DNA from: Dyadobacter sp. CECT 9275 | Lineage (GTDB): Bacteria > Bacteroidota > Bacteroidia > Cytophagales > Spirosomataceae | NCBI RefSeq assembly: GCF_907164905.1 | Contig: NZ_CAJRAF010000002.1 | Coordinates: forward strand, 1,364,001 to 1,428,000 | Direction of reading: 5' to 3' | DNA length: 64,000 bases | The notes under the pieces: model-generated | Database searches by the model: none | The model's input: only the letters and a program-made list of their open reading frames with translations | Told to the model about the DNA's origin: nothing | Program-made: the position numbers and the translations under genes | Shown: positions 18,352 through 26,115 of the stretch, in pieces | How positions within the stretch are numbered: the stretch's first letter is position 1 | Layout of the letters: every line of letters begins with the position of its first letter

Positions 18352-19311
18352 ATGAAACATTCAATCACTACTTTAACAGTTCTTTTCTTATCGATTATGC
18401 TCAACGCATGCACCAGTAAAAAAACAGAGTCAACAGATTTATCTGAAAATGAACAACAGTCACTCACTATTCTGAGAGATGTTCTGTCCGGCCAGTCGGA
18501 ATGGGTAAAAGTACATGCCGCGGAATATTTGCTATGGTCGGGATACCCGGAAGGTGTGAAAGAAACTTTTCTTGAAGAAGAGAAACGCTCCGGCACAAAA
18601 CCACCCTACCGAATTGGTATCTGGCGCGTACTGGCTCAGGCTGCTACCGGAGAAACAGAAAAAAAAGCTTTCACTGATAAAATAAAGGCCGTTTTTCTGG
18701 ATAGTACAGCTACGGACCGTACCCACGCAGTTGAAACACTAGCCAAACTGAGGATATCTCCTCTGGCCGATGATCAGCCACTTACAAAAAAAACGCTGAA
18801 CGGCCCGGTGAGTCCCTTATCACTTTATACGCTCTGGAGTGTGGCATTTACCACGCAGGATTCTCTCAGAAAAGCTCCGGCCAAATTGCTGGAAATGATA
18901 CTTAACGCTGGTGACGACGTTACATTCAAAACCATTCCGGCATATGCGCTGCGCCAAATAAAAGGTTTGTCGGACCAGGAATGGGAGCAGCTTGCGGATG
19001 CCGCACTCGCTGAACCCGCCGCTTCACCCGCAAGGGTCTATATGCTTAGCGCCGCCTTTACCACGGCCTCAGCCGGGTCACCCAAGCGGGAACAGATCCA
19101 CGCAGAACTATTGAAATACAAAAACGCCACCTCAAAAGGTGACGTAGCGGAGATGGCCGCGGCCCTGGCTGACAGCGGCAGCGAAGATGATATCCCCTTA
19201 CTGGTTTCCTTGTTCAAAGACACCGCTCAGCTCTCTTCGGAGGCGGATAAAGCGGATGTTGCCGCTTCTGCCGCCCACGCCGTTCTGCGAATTATGAAAA
19301 GGAACCGATAG
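18352..19311 (+). CDS. Lipoprotein with HEAT-like helical repeats
   Basis: 319 residues. The N-terminus MKHSITTLTVLFLSIMLNACTSK is a lipoprotein signal peptide with lipobox LNAC. The rest is all-helical, with repeating pairs such as VKVHAAEYLLWSGYPEGVKETFLEE, THAVETLAKLRIS and DVAEMAAALADSGSEDDIPLLVSLF, consistent with HEAT/PBS-type repeats. No catalytic motif is visible. Probably a periplasmic scaffold for locus enzymes, but that is inference. It is the last gene before a 176-bp gap that carries a promoter-like element, so it may end the first operon. Confidence 0.7.
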   Translation: MKHSITTLTVLFLSIMLNACTSKKTESTDLSENEQQSLTILRDVLSGQSEWVKVHAAEYLLWSGYPEGVKETFLEEEKRSGTKPPYRIGIWRVLAQAATGETEKKAFTDKIKAVFLDSTATDRTHAVETLAKLRISPLADDQPLTKKTLNGPVSPLSLYTLWSVAFTTQDSLRKAPAKLLEMILNAGDDVTFKTIPAYALRQIKGLSDQEWEQLADAALAEPAASPARVYMLSAAFTTASAGSPKREQIHAELLKYKNATSKGDVAEMAAALADSGSEDDIPLLVSLFKDTAQLSSEADKADVAASAAHAVLRIMKRNR

Positions 19312-19406
19312 CAGGATGAATGAAAGCAAACGGATTTTTAAGAAAGCAGCGGAGATATCGCTGGTTTTACCCGCGATTCGGCCTTGAGAACAACAACCCG
19401 CAGAGA

Positions 19407-19427
19407 TGAAAAATAGTATCATAAATA
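19407..19427. promoter_or_regulatory. Candidate AraC operator, copy 1 (21-bp word shared with 27041-27061)
   Basis: The word TGAAAAATAGTATCATAAAT plus one A is identical at 27041-27061, upstream of the AraC gene. Similarity continues weakly into an AAAGTA 8 bp further on. It ends 60 bp before the aldolase ATG and 36 bp before a TAATTTTG promoter element, a suitable place for an activator. Confidence 0.5.
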
Positions 19428-19463
19428 GGAATGAAAGTAACAGAACGGTTAACAGGTGAATAT

Positions 19464-19471
19464 TAATTTTG
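19464..19471 (+). promoter_or_regulatory. Bacteroidota-type -7 promoter element (TAATTTTG)
   Basis: TAATTTTG matches the Bacteroidota sigma-A -7 consensus TAnnTTTG and lies 16 bp before the aldolase ATG at 19488. No good -33 TTTG is visible, which fits a promoter that needs an activator. Confidence 0.45.
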
Positions 19472-19487
19472 ATAAAAAGACAAGACC

Positions 19488-20294
19488 ATGAAAATGCGCG
19501 AAAGCCGGGTATTAAAAAAACTCAGAGCAGGAGAAATAGTAAGCTGCTTTAAAATAAATTTTTCGGATGCCAGGGTATCCGAAATTGCTGCTATCTCGGG
19601 ATTCGATTGCGTCTGGACCGATCAGGAACACATCGGACAGGATTGGTCCATACTGGCTGCCAGTATATGGGCTACCAAAGCGCATGACACCGACCTGCTG
19701 GTGCGGGTGCCCAAGGGCAGTTACAGCGACTTTGTGAGGCCGCTGGAACTGGATGCTACGGGAATTATGGTACCACATATCATGAACCTGCAGGAAGCCG
19801 AAGCCATCGTATCCATGACCCGGTTTCATCCCATAGGCCGCCGCCCGATCGACGGAGGTAATGCCGATGGCGCGTATACTGCCCTGGATTTTAACGAATA
19901 CCTGGTGCAAGCCAACCGGCAGCGGTTCATTATTTTCCAGATCGAAGATCCGGAACCGCTCGAAGAACTGGAAGAAATTGCGGCGCTGGACGGTTATGAT
20001 ATGCTGTTTTTTGGACCGGGCGATTTCAGCCAGGGTATTGGTGCGCCCGGAGAGTGGAATCATCCGGAACTGATCGCAGCCAGAAAGAGAGTAGCAGAGG
20101 TAGCACGCAAGCATGGAAAATTTGCCGGAACCGTGGGAGGCCCCGGAAACGTGGACGAGCTGATTGCGATGGGGTACCAGTTTGTGAGTATGGGTGCAGA
20201 CGTTGTAGGTGTCAAAAACTATTGTCAGGATCTGGTGGGTGCTTTTACAAAATCCGCCTCGGCCGGGTCGAAAAATTCATACATGAATACCTGA
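19488..20294 (+). CDS. HpcH/HpaI-family aldolase (2-keto-3-deoxy-sugar-acid aldolase type)
   Basis: 268 residues, usual length for HpcH/HpaI (2-dehydro-3-deoxyglucarate/rhamnonate aldolase) proteins. Visible motifs: FDCVWTDQEHIGQDW (catalytic His region), LLVRVP (substrate Arg), FQIEDPEPLEELEEI (metal-binding Glu region) and MLFFGPGDFSQGIG (the family's metal-binding DLS-like segment). It would cleave a 2-keto-3-deoxy acid to pyruvate plus an aldehyde in the cytoplasm. First gene of the distal operon that runs to 25924 and is preceded by the candidate AraC site. ATG 19488 is chosen; ATG 19494 is an alternative. Confidence 0.85.
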   Translation: MKMRESRVLKKLRAGEIVSCFKINFSDARVSEIAAISGFDCVWTDQEHIGQDWSILAASIWATKAHDTDLLVRVPKGSYSDFVRPLELDATGIMVPHIMNLQEAEAIVSMTRFHPIGRRPIDGGNADGAYTALDFNEYLVQANRQRFIIFQIEDPEPLEELEEIAALDGYDMLFFGPGDFSQGIGAPGEWNHPELIAARKRVAEVARKHGKFAGTVGGPGNVDELIAMGYQFVSMGADVVGVKNYCQDLVGAFTKSASAGSKNSYMNT

Positions 20295-20349
20295 GCACGG
20301 CCTAGTCCATAGTAGGAAAGCTCTAAATAAATAAAACCAGATATTAACC

Positions 20350-21303
20350 ATGAAAAAAAGGCCACTGGGCGCTACCGGGATACTTGTGTCAGAAATTGCT
20401 TTTGGGGGGGTAGAAATAGGCATGCCCTATGGTATCGGTGTCACAGGAAGGGAGGATATGTTGTCCGAAAAAGATGCGATCTACCTGCTGCATGAAGCTC
20501 AGGAAAAAGGTATCAACTTTTTTGATACGGCCCGGTTATATGGTGAAAGCGAATCCATTATGGGTAAAGCTTTTGAAAAAAGAAGGGATGATGTGGTAAT
20601 CGCAACCAAGTGCAACCATTTTAGAAAAGACGGCAAGCTGCTGCCCGACAAAGACCTGAAGCCATTCATCGAAAATTCGGTACAGGAAAGTCTGCGGGCA
20701 CTCCGAACCGACTACCTGGATATTTTTATGCTACATCAGGCAGATACCGAAATTCTGAAAAATCAGGTCATTGCAGAAGCTTTCTCAGAATTGAAAGACA
20801 AAAAGGTGATCCGTGCCACGGGGGCATCTACCTACGCCGCAGCCGAAACCGAATTAGCAGTTGACACGGGCAGCTGGGACATCATACAACTTCCTTTTAA
20901 TCTGATGGACCAGCGGCACAGTATCTGTTTCCAGCAGGCTGGCCAAAAAGGTGTGGGGCTGGTGATCCGTTCGGTTCTCATGAAAGGACTTTTGAGCGAC
21001 AGAGGCAGGAACCTTCATCCGGCGTTAACGGAAGTTGAAAAACACATTCAGGGGTATTACAAACTGGTGGGAGATCAGTTTCCCGATCTGCCCACGTTGG
21101 CCACCCAATTTGCCCTTTCGTTTGAAAATGTCTCAGCAGTGCTGGTAGGCATCGACAAAATGGAATACCTGTATAAGGCACTTGCAACGGCAAACGGGCA
21201 GTACATGAGCCAGGAACAGCTCAAAGAGGCCGAACAGCTGACATACCCCGATCCAGCTTTCCTGAATCTTCCGCATTGGGACCGGATGGGCTGGTTAAAA
21301 TGA
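20350..21303 (+). CDS. Aldo/keto reductase
   Basis: 317 residues, the normal AKR length. The catalytic tetrad can be seen: D in INFFDTARLYG, Y in ARLYGESE, K in VIATKCNHF and H in IFMLHQAD. The start LGATGILVSEIAFGG is the typical AKR first strand. It probably reduces or oxidises a sugar-derived aldehyde or ketone with NADP(H). It lies 55 bp after the aldolase gene and 58 bp before the Gfo/Idh gene, in the same orientation, so the three likely form one pathway segment. Confidence 0.88.
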   Translation: MKKRPLGATGILVSEIAFGGVEIGMPYGIGVTGREDMLSEKDAIYLLHEAQEKGINFFDTARLYGESESIMGKAFEKRRDDVVIATKCNHFRKDGKLLPDKDLKPFIENSVQESLRALRTDYLDIFMLHQADTEILKNQVIAEAFSELKDKKVIRATGASTYAAAETELAVDTGSWDIIQLPFNLMDQRHSICFQQAGQKGVGLVIRSVLMKGLLSDRGRNLHPALTEVEKHIQGYYKLVGDQFPDLPTLATQFALSFENVSAVLVGIDKMEYLYKALATANGQYMSQEQLKEAEQLTYPDPAFLNLPHWDRMGWLK

Positions 21304-21361
21304 CTATAAAGCAAAGAAATTTTTCATATACAAAGAGTAAGACCAACAGCTACAACTTGTC

Positions 21362-22294
21362 ATGATCAACATTGGAATAATTGGCATGAGCCCCGGAAAT
21401 GCACATCCCTACTCCTGGGCAGCTATTATTAACGGATCTTTTGACGCGGAGGAAATTACACGCATCGGTTATCCCGCTGTGGCAGCTTACCTGCAGGCCA
21501 ATCGGGATACCCTGGGGATACCTAATGCCCGTGTAACACACGTCTGGTCGCAGGAAAGAGCGATATCGGAAAGCATTGCTTTTGCCGCTTCCATACCCTA
21601 TATCACCGATAATCTGGAGGATATGGCCAGCCAGGTTGATGCGGTAATCCTGGCGCGGGACGACCCCGAAAATCACCAGGCCATGGCCGCACCTTTTATA
21701 GCCGCAGGACTTCCGGTTTTTATTGATAAGCCTCTCGCCTATTCCGCCGAGGACCTGCAATGGTTTTCCGACCAACATACTGAGGGAAAATTCATTATGT
21801 CCTGTTCTTCTATGCGATATGCCAATGAATGCCGCATTGCCCGCCAGGAATTAAAAACGCTGGGTCAGTTGGAACTCATTACAGCGGTGGGTAAAAAGGA
21901 CTGGAAAAAATACGGGGTACATCTCCTGGAAGCGGTATTCGGGATACTGGATGATCCCGAGCCGGCGTCTGTCAGACATGTGGGTGAACTTGGTAAAGAA
22001 ATTGTACACCTCAGGTTGCGTGACGGCCTGCAAATCACCTTTTACCTTTTTAACGATATAACCGGCACATTTCAACTCTCCCTTTTCGGTCAGCAGGGCT
22101 GGAAGCTGGTGGATATCCGAAACTCCTACTCCATGTTCCGCGACAACATCATTGAATTCGTCCGGTCGGTAGAAGAAGGTAAACCCCGCCTGGCATTCAG
22201 TAAAACCAGGAACATTATCAGTATCATCATTGCAGCAAAGGAAAGCAGGGAGAACGGGGGGAAGGAGGTTTTACTGGAGAAATTGGTGCGGTAG
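21362..22294 (+). CDS. Gfo/Idh/MocA-family oxidoreductase
   Basis: 310 residues, at the short end of the family. The N-terminal Rossmann start is INIGIIGMSPGNAHPYS, with a modified glycine motif. Strand 4 and the following loop read VDAVILARDDPENHQAMAAPFIAAGLPVFIDKPLAYS, where DKP stands for the family's EKP. A second alpha/beta domain follows, with GKKDWKKYGVHLLEAVFGIL. These enzymes act on sugars or inositols with NAD(P). It is the last gene before the 330-bp purine repeat, which separates it from the SDR gene. Confidence 0.82.
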   Translation: MINIGIIGMSPGNAHPYSWAAIINGSFDAEEITRIGYPAVAAYLQANRDTLGIPNARVTHVWSQERAISESIAFAASIPYITDNLEDMASQVDAVILARDDPENHQAMAAPFIAAGLPVFIDKPLAYSAEDLQWFSDQHTEGKFIMSCSSMRYANECRIARQELKTLGQLELITAVGKKDWKKYGVHLLEAVFGILDDPEPASVRHVGELGKEIVHLRLRDGLQITFYLFNDITGTFQLSLFGQQGWKLVDIRNSYSMFRDNIIEFVRSVEEGKPRLAFSKTRNIISIIIAAKESRENGGKEVLLEKLVR

Positions 22295-22620
22295 AGGGTG
22301 GGCGGTTGGAAGTAGGCAGTGGGAAGTAGGCAGTGAAGTAAACAGTAAAACAGTTCACAGTAAAAAGAGCTGACGGCTTGAAGGAGTTGACAGTAGGCGG
22401 TGGGAAGGAGGGAGTTAACAGTAAACAGCACACTGCAAAAATAGCTAACAGCTAATAGCCAACAGCTTGAAGCAGTAGGAAGTAGGCGGTGGAAGTAAAC
22501 AGTAAAAAAGCGAACAGTCAATAGCCAGCAGCTAACAGCTTGAAGGAGAGGGCAGTAAGAAGTTAACAGTAAACAGAAAAAAAGCTAACAGCTAATGGCT
22601 AATAGCCAACAGCTAAATAC
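22295..22620. repeat. Long degenerate purine-rich intergenic repeat array
   Basis: About 325 bp with no credible gene. It is built from three interspersed words in many degenerate copies: GTAGGCAGTGGGAAG, AGTAAACAGTAAAA and AGCTAACAGCTAATAGCCAAC, with TTGAAGGAG linkers. The same words occur at 530-595 and 37815-37860, and one AAAGCTAATAGCTAG at 8066-8080. The plus strand is almost free of C-rich stretches. It lies inside an otherwise tight co-directional gene run. ORFs read through it on the minus strand are low-complexity artefacts. Confidence 0.75.
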
Positions 22621-22632
22621 CCAAAATGAATC

Positions 22633-23412
22633 ATGAATGTAAAAGACTTACTCAGTTTAAAAAATAAAGTCATCCTGGTTACGGGTGGGTCGGGGAACTA
22701 TGGAAAATGTATTGTAGAAGGACTGGCCGAAGCGGACGCCACCGTCATTACTACCTCTCGAGACCTTTCTTCTGCAGAAAAGAATGCCGGTTATTTTAGA
22801 GATAAAAACCTGGATGTACACGCTATGCAGGCAGACCAGGGCGATGCAGATTCCGTAAAAGCTTTGAAATCCGGAATTATGGAAAAATTCGGCAGGTTGG
22901 ACGGTTTTGTAAATAACGCCGTTTCCAGGCCTATGAAGGGTTATCATGCTCCTATTGACCAGTTTGAAGAATCAATGCAGGTGAATGCTACCGGGATGAT
23001 GAATCTCCTGCGGGAAATGACCGCCCTGATCGTGCAGAGTGGCGGCGGCAGTGTGATCAACATCGCATCCATGATGGGGATGTTCGGCCCGGACCTTTCC
23101 AATTACGACGGAGCACCCGGCATGGGTGATTTACCCCCCGATTATTTCTTTCACAACGCGGGGCTGATCAACCTCAACCGCTATATGGCCCAGATGAACG
23201 CCGGTAAAAATATCCGTTTCAACTGCATTAGCCCGGGGGGATTGTTCAACAATCAGCCCGAAGCTTTTGTGAATAATTATTGCAAAAAAGTACCGCTGCG
23301 CCGTATGGCCAATCAGGATGACATCAAAGGTTTGGTGGTATTACTTTCGTCCGATGCAGGAGCCTACATCAACGGAGAAAACATCCTGATGGACGGGGGA
23401 CTTAATGCCTGA
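22633..23412 (+). CDS. SDR family protein with altered YxxxK motif (Lys replaced by Asn)
   Basis: 259 residues of clear SDR sequence: ILVTGGSGNYGKCIVEGL (nucleotide site), VNNAVSRPM (the NAG position changed to NAV), VINIASMMG (catalytic Ser) and a C-terminal INGENILMDGGLNA. The active-site motif reads Y171-F-F-H-N175 in DYFFHNAGLINLNRYMA, so the catalytic lysine that lowers the Tyr pKa and holds the ribose is an asparagine (codon AAC). It may be weakly active, use another base, or be non-catalytic. It is preceded by the repeat array and followed by RidA. Confidence 0.85.
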   Translation: MNVKDLLSLKNKVILVTGGSGNYGKCIVEGLAEADATVITTSRDLSSAEKNAGYFRDKNLDVHAMQADQGDADSVKALKSGIMEKFGRLDGFVNNAVSRPMKGYHAPIDQFEESMQVNATGMMNLLREMTALIVQSGGGSVINIASMMGMFGPDLSNYDGAPGMGDLPPDYFFHNAGLINLNRYMAQMNAGKNIRFNCISPGGLFNNQPEAFVNNYCKKVPLRRMANQDDIKGLVVLLSSDAGAYINGENILMDGGLNA

Positions 23413-23499
23413 CAGCCATTTATTAAATCAGACCCGCGCAGGAACCAGAAGATACCATCTGCTCTTGTCTATACCAAATCGCTTATTAACTTATCATTT

Positions 23500-23880
23500 A
23501 TGAAAAAAGTAAATCATCCCGACCGAAATCCAGACTTCGCAACCGGTGCTTATTCTGACGGCATTATCGTTGACGGCTTTTTATTTGTAAGCGGTCAGGC
23601 GGCCGTAGACTTTAAAACTTCAAAATTTGTGCTCGGTACCATTGAAGAAGAGACCCGGCTGACACTGGACAATATCAAAGCCATTGTGGAAGCAGCAGGT
23701 GCAAGCATGGAGAACGTCGTAAAATGTACGGCACACCTGGCTGATATCAATGAATTTGACAGGTACAATACAGTATATGCCACCTATTTCCCGGGAATAA
23801 AACCAGCCAGAACCACGGTGCAGTCCGTACTGGCAGAAAACATCCGCGTGGAAATAGATTGTATTGTAAAACTGCCGTAG
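23500..23880 (+). CDS. RidA/YjgF-family enamine/imine deaminase
   Basis: 126 residues, normal RidA length. Motifs: GFLFVSGQAAVD (substrate-pocket Gly), ENVVKCTAHLADINEFDRYNTVYATYF and the terminal PARTTVQSVLAENIRVEIDCIVKLP with the family arginine. RidA hydrolyses reactive 2-aminoacrylate-type imines to keto acids. Its place in a catabolic locus with a PLP aminotransferase suggests clearing of enamine or imine intermediates or a direct deamination step on an amino sugar acid. The stop is 17 bp before the next gene. Confidence 0.9.
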   Translation: MKKVNHPDRNPDFATGAYSDGIIVDGFLFVSGQAAVDFKTSKFVLGTIEEETRLTLDNIKAIVEAAGASMENVVKCTAHLADINEFDRYNTVYATYFPGIKPARTTVQSVLAENIRVEIDCIVKLP

Positions 23881-23897
23881 ACCAGACGGTAAACAAC

Positions 23898-24896
23898 ATG
23901 AACGAACTCATGAAAGTGGAGGATATAAGGATTGGCGTGGTGGGCCTGGGCCTGATGGGCTCCAGCATCGTAGCGGCGTTGCTGGTGGCAGGGCATCAGG
24001 TGGTGGCTCTTGCGCCTGTTTCTTATGATGCACAGGAGGCCCCCTCCAAAATTGGCCGCCAACTGGAACTATGCCAGCAGGCAGGCATGATCAAAAATAA
24101 CCCCTCCTTTTATCTGGACCGGTTGACCATATCCGAAGATTATGATTTGCTCGGTGCCTGCAGTATTGTTCTGGAATGTGTGATCGAAAAAATAGAGATC
24201 AAAGCCGAGGTGTATCATAAAATCACGTCGGTGGTAAGTTCTAAAACCATCATTGGGTCTAACACCTCAGCCATCCCCATCAGTGTTTTGCAGGAGAAGG
24301 TTGCTCATCCTGAACGCTTTCTGGGAGTCCATTGGGCAGAACCCGCCTTCATGACCCGGTTTCTTGAGATCACCTGCGGCAAACTTACCTCCGCGGATTG
24401 TGCCGACCATATTTTTACATTGGCTCATCATTGGGGCAAGGAGCCCACTTTGCTCAAAAAAGATATCCGCGGGTTTATCACCAATCGGTTGATGTATGCG
24501 GTATACCGGGAGATATTTCACCTGCTTGAAAACAATGTGGCCAAACAAGAGGATTTTGATAAGGCTTTCCGTTATGATGCGGGATCATGGATGACCCTGA
24601 TGGGTTTGTTTCGCCGGATGGATTACATGGGGCTCGGTGACTATGCTGCCATTATCGATCAGCTTTTTCCTGAATTGAGTAATTCCGAAAAGGTACCCGC
24701 AAAAATGCAGGAAATGGTCCAAACCGCGGCTAAAGGCATTCATAACAGCAAAGGATTGTATCCCTACGTGCATGGAGAAGCTGACCAGTGGGATGAAGCG
24801 TTTGCCAGTTTCAACAACGAAATACATCAGCTGGCAGCAGAATACCCTGCCGGAAAAGTAAACGATTACCTTATCTCAGGCAAAAATTATCAGTAA
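23898..24896 (+). CDS. 3-hydroxyacyl-CoA-dehydrogenase-like NAD oxidoreductase
   Basis: About 332 residues. It has the NAD motif IGVVGLGLMGSSIVAALLVAGH, the SNTSAIPIS segment and the catalytic histidine in FLGVHWAEPAFMTRFLEITCG, then GFITNRLMYAVYREIFHLLENNVA at the start of the helical C-terminal domain. This is the 3HCDH fold used for 3-hydroxy acids, including L-gulonate-type dehydrogenases. In this locus a hydroxy-acid or sugar-acid substrate is more likely than a fatty acyl-CoA. I use ATG 23898; a TTG at 23859 would overlap RidA. A divergent paralog follows immediately. Confidence 0.85.
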   Translation: MNELMKVEDIRIGVVGLGLMGSSIVAALLVAGHQVVALAPVSYDAQEAPSKIGRQLELCQQAGMIKNNPSFYLDRLTISEDYDLLGACSIVLECVIEKIEIKAEVYHKITSVVSSKTIIGSNTSAIPISVLQEKVAHPERFLGVHWAEPAFMTRFLEITCGKLTSADCADHIFTLAHHWGKEPTLLKKDIRGFITNRLMYAVYREIFHLLENNVAKQEDFDKAFRYDAGSWMTLMGLFRRMDYMGLGDYAAIIDQLFPELSNSEKVPAKMQEMVQTAAKGIHNSKGLYPYVHGEADQWDEAFASFNNEIHQLAAEYPAGKVNDYLISGKNYQ

Positions 24897-24946
24897 GGCA
24901 GCGAGGTACCTGCAGACATTAAATTACACGTTTAATCCTTCAACGA

Positions 24947-25924
24947 ATGAAAGTATCCGGATACCCTCAATCACCTGTTCTGCTGATGGGTGACAATAGA
25001 CTGGCTTACAGCATAGCCCTTTGTCTGCAAAAAGCCGGACAGCCAGTTTATCTGAGTACGCCGGACAGCGAAAACGCGCAGCGTTACCTGCAACAGTATG
25101 CCGGGGCTCTCCCGGAAGATACGCCCATCGGGACAATAAGTGTGATCCGGGATCTGCATTTGGAAGAAAGTATCTCGATGGCCATTGTTGTGACCGATGA
25201 AAATCTCATTCATAAACAGCGGGCCATCTCGGCGCTCGAAGCCGTCATTCCGGCGGATACCCTCATCGCCATCAATACAGAATCAATTCCTTTGAGCCAG
25301 CTACAGTCCCAGGCCGGCAATCCTGACCGTATCCTGGGGGCCAACTGGGTAGAGCCCGCTAACACAACATTATTCCTTGAAATCATAGCCAATTCAGTCA
25401 CCAAACCGGCCTTCACACACTATTTTTCCGAAACGGCATTATCATGCTGGAACAAAGACCCCTATATTGTAAACGGGGATTCGGGGATCCGGATGCGGCT
25501 TTTCGCGGCCATGATACGGGAAGCATTTTACCTGATAGAAAATGGCTATGCCAATGTGGGTGACATAGACAGAGCCTGCAGAAATGATGCCGGCTACTAT
25601 CTTCCCTTTGCAGGAAATTTGCGGTACATGGACCTGATGGGCACCGATGCCTATGGTATGGTCATGAAGGATCTCAATCCTGAACTGGCACAGGATAAAA
25701 AGGCTCCGGAGTTTTTCAATGCCATGATGCGGAACAAACGCCTGGGAATGGAAAGCAACGGCGGATTTTATGATTACCAGCCGGGTGAAAGTGAAAAATG
25801 GGAATCACTGCTCAACCAGTTCAGTCACCAGATCAACGGCCTCTTTCAAAAATATCCTTTTAATTACAAGACCTCCGGAACAAACGGCAACCTTGCCACA
25901 TTCCATTCCGAAAATCAGGTATAA
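24947..25924 (+). CDS. 3-hydroxyacyl-CoA-dehydrogenase-like paralog with degenerate active site
   Basis: 325 residues, aligning along its length with the preceding gene product (for example GANWVEPANTTLFLEIIAN against GVHWAEPAFMTRFLEITCG, and AMIREAFYLIENGYANVGDIDRACRNDAGYYLPFAGNLRYMDLMG in the C-terminal domain). The catalytic His is Asn and the glycine-rich NAD motif is lost (VLLMGDNRLAYSIAL in place of GxGxxG). The reading frame is intact, so it is a maintained pseudoenzyme rather than a decayed gene. It may be a regulatory or structural partner of the active paralog. It ends the plus-strand locus. Confidence 0.8.
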   Translation: MKVSGYPQSPVLLMGDNRLAYSIALCLQKAGQPVYLSTPDSENAQRYLQQYAGALPEDTPIGTISVIRDLHLEESISMAIVVTDENLIHKQRAISALEAVIPADTLIAINTESIPLSQLQSQAGNPDRILGANWVEPANTTLFLEIIANSVTKPAFTHYFSETALSCWNKDPYIVNGDSGIRMRLFAAMIREAFYLIENGYANVGDIDRACRNDAGYYLPFAGNLRYMDLMGTDAYGMVMKDLNPELAQDKKAPEFFNAMMRNKRLGMESNGGFYDYQPGESEKWESLLNQFSHQINGLFQKYPFNYKTSGTNGNLATFHSENQV

Positions 25925-26115
25925 TCCAGGAGCCGGTACCGCTGGTATGCTACTGGAGTTCAAATAGAACAACAAGGGATACCTCCCCAAATACCACATA
26001 ACCGGATAATCGAGAACAAGGCAATTTCCATTCGAAACAGCCATTACATATTCCTGACTTCATAGTGCCTGTGATACTATCATGCAAAAGTCCGTACCAG
26101 AATTTCGGCAGATCG

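Noticed and set aside
22126..22521. Minus-strand ORFs reading through the 22295-22620 repeat.
   Set aside because: Low-complexity translation of the purine repeat, antisense to the Gfo/Idh gene end; no start signals or domain pattern.
22295..22620. A CRISPR array in the repeat region.
   Set aside because: Repeats are short, degenerate and unevenly spaced, with no unique spacers and no cas genes in the window.
26069..26090. A third copy of the AraC operator (GATACTAT near 26073).
   Set aside because: Only about 10 of 12 core bases match on the opposite strand and it lies downstream of the AraC gene, with no promoter nearby.
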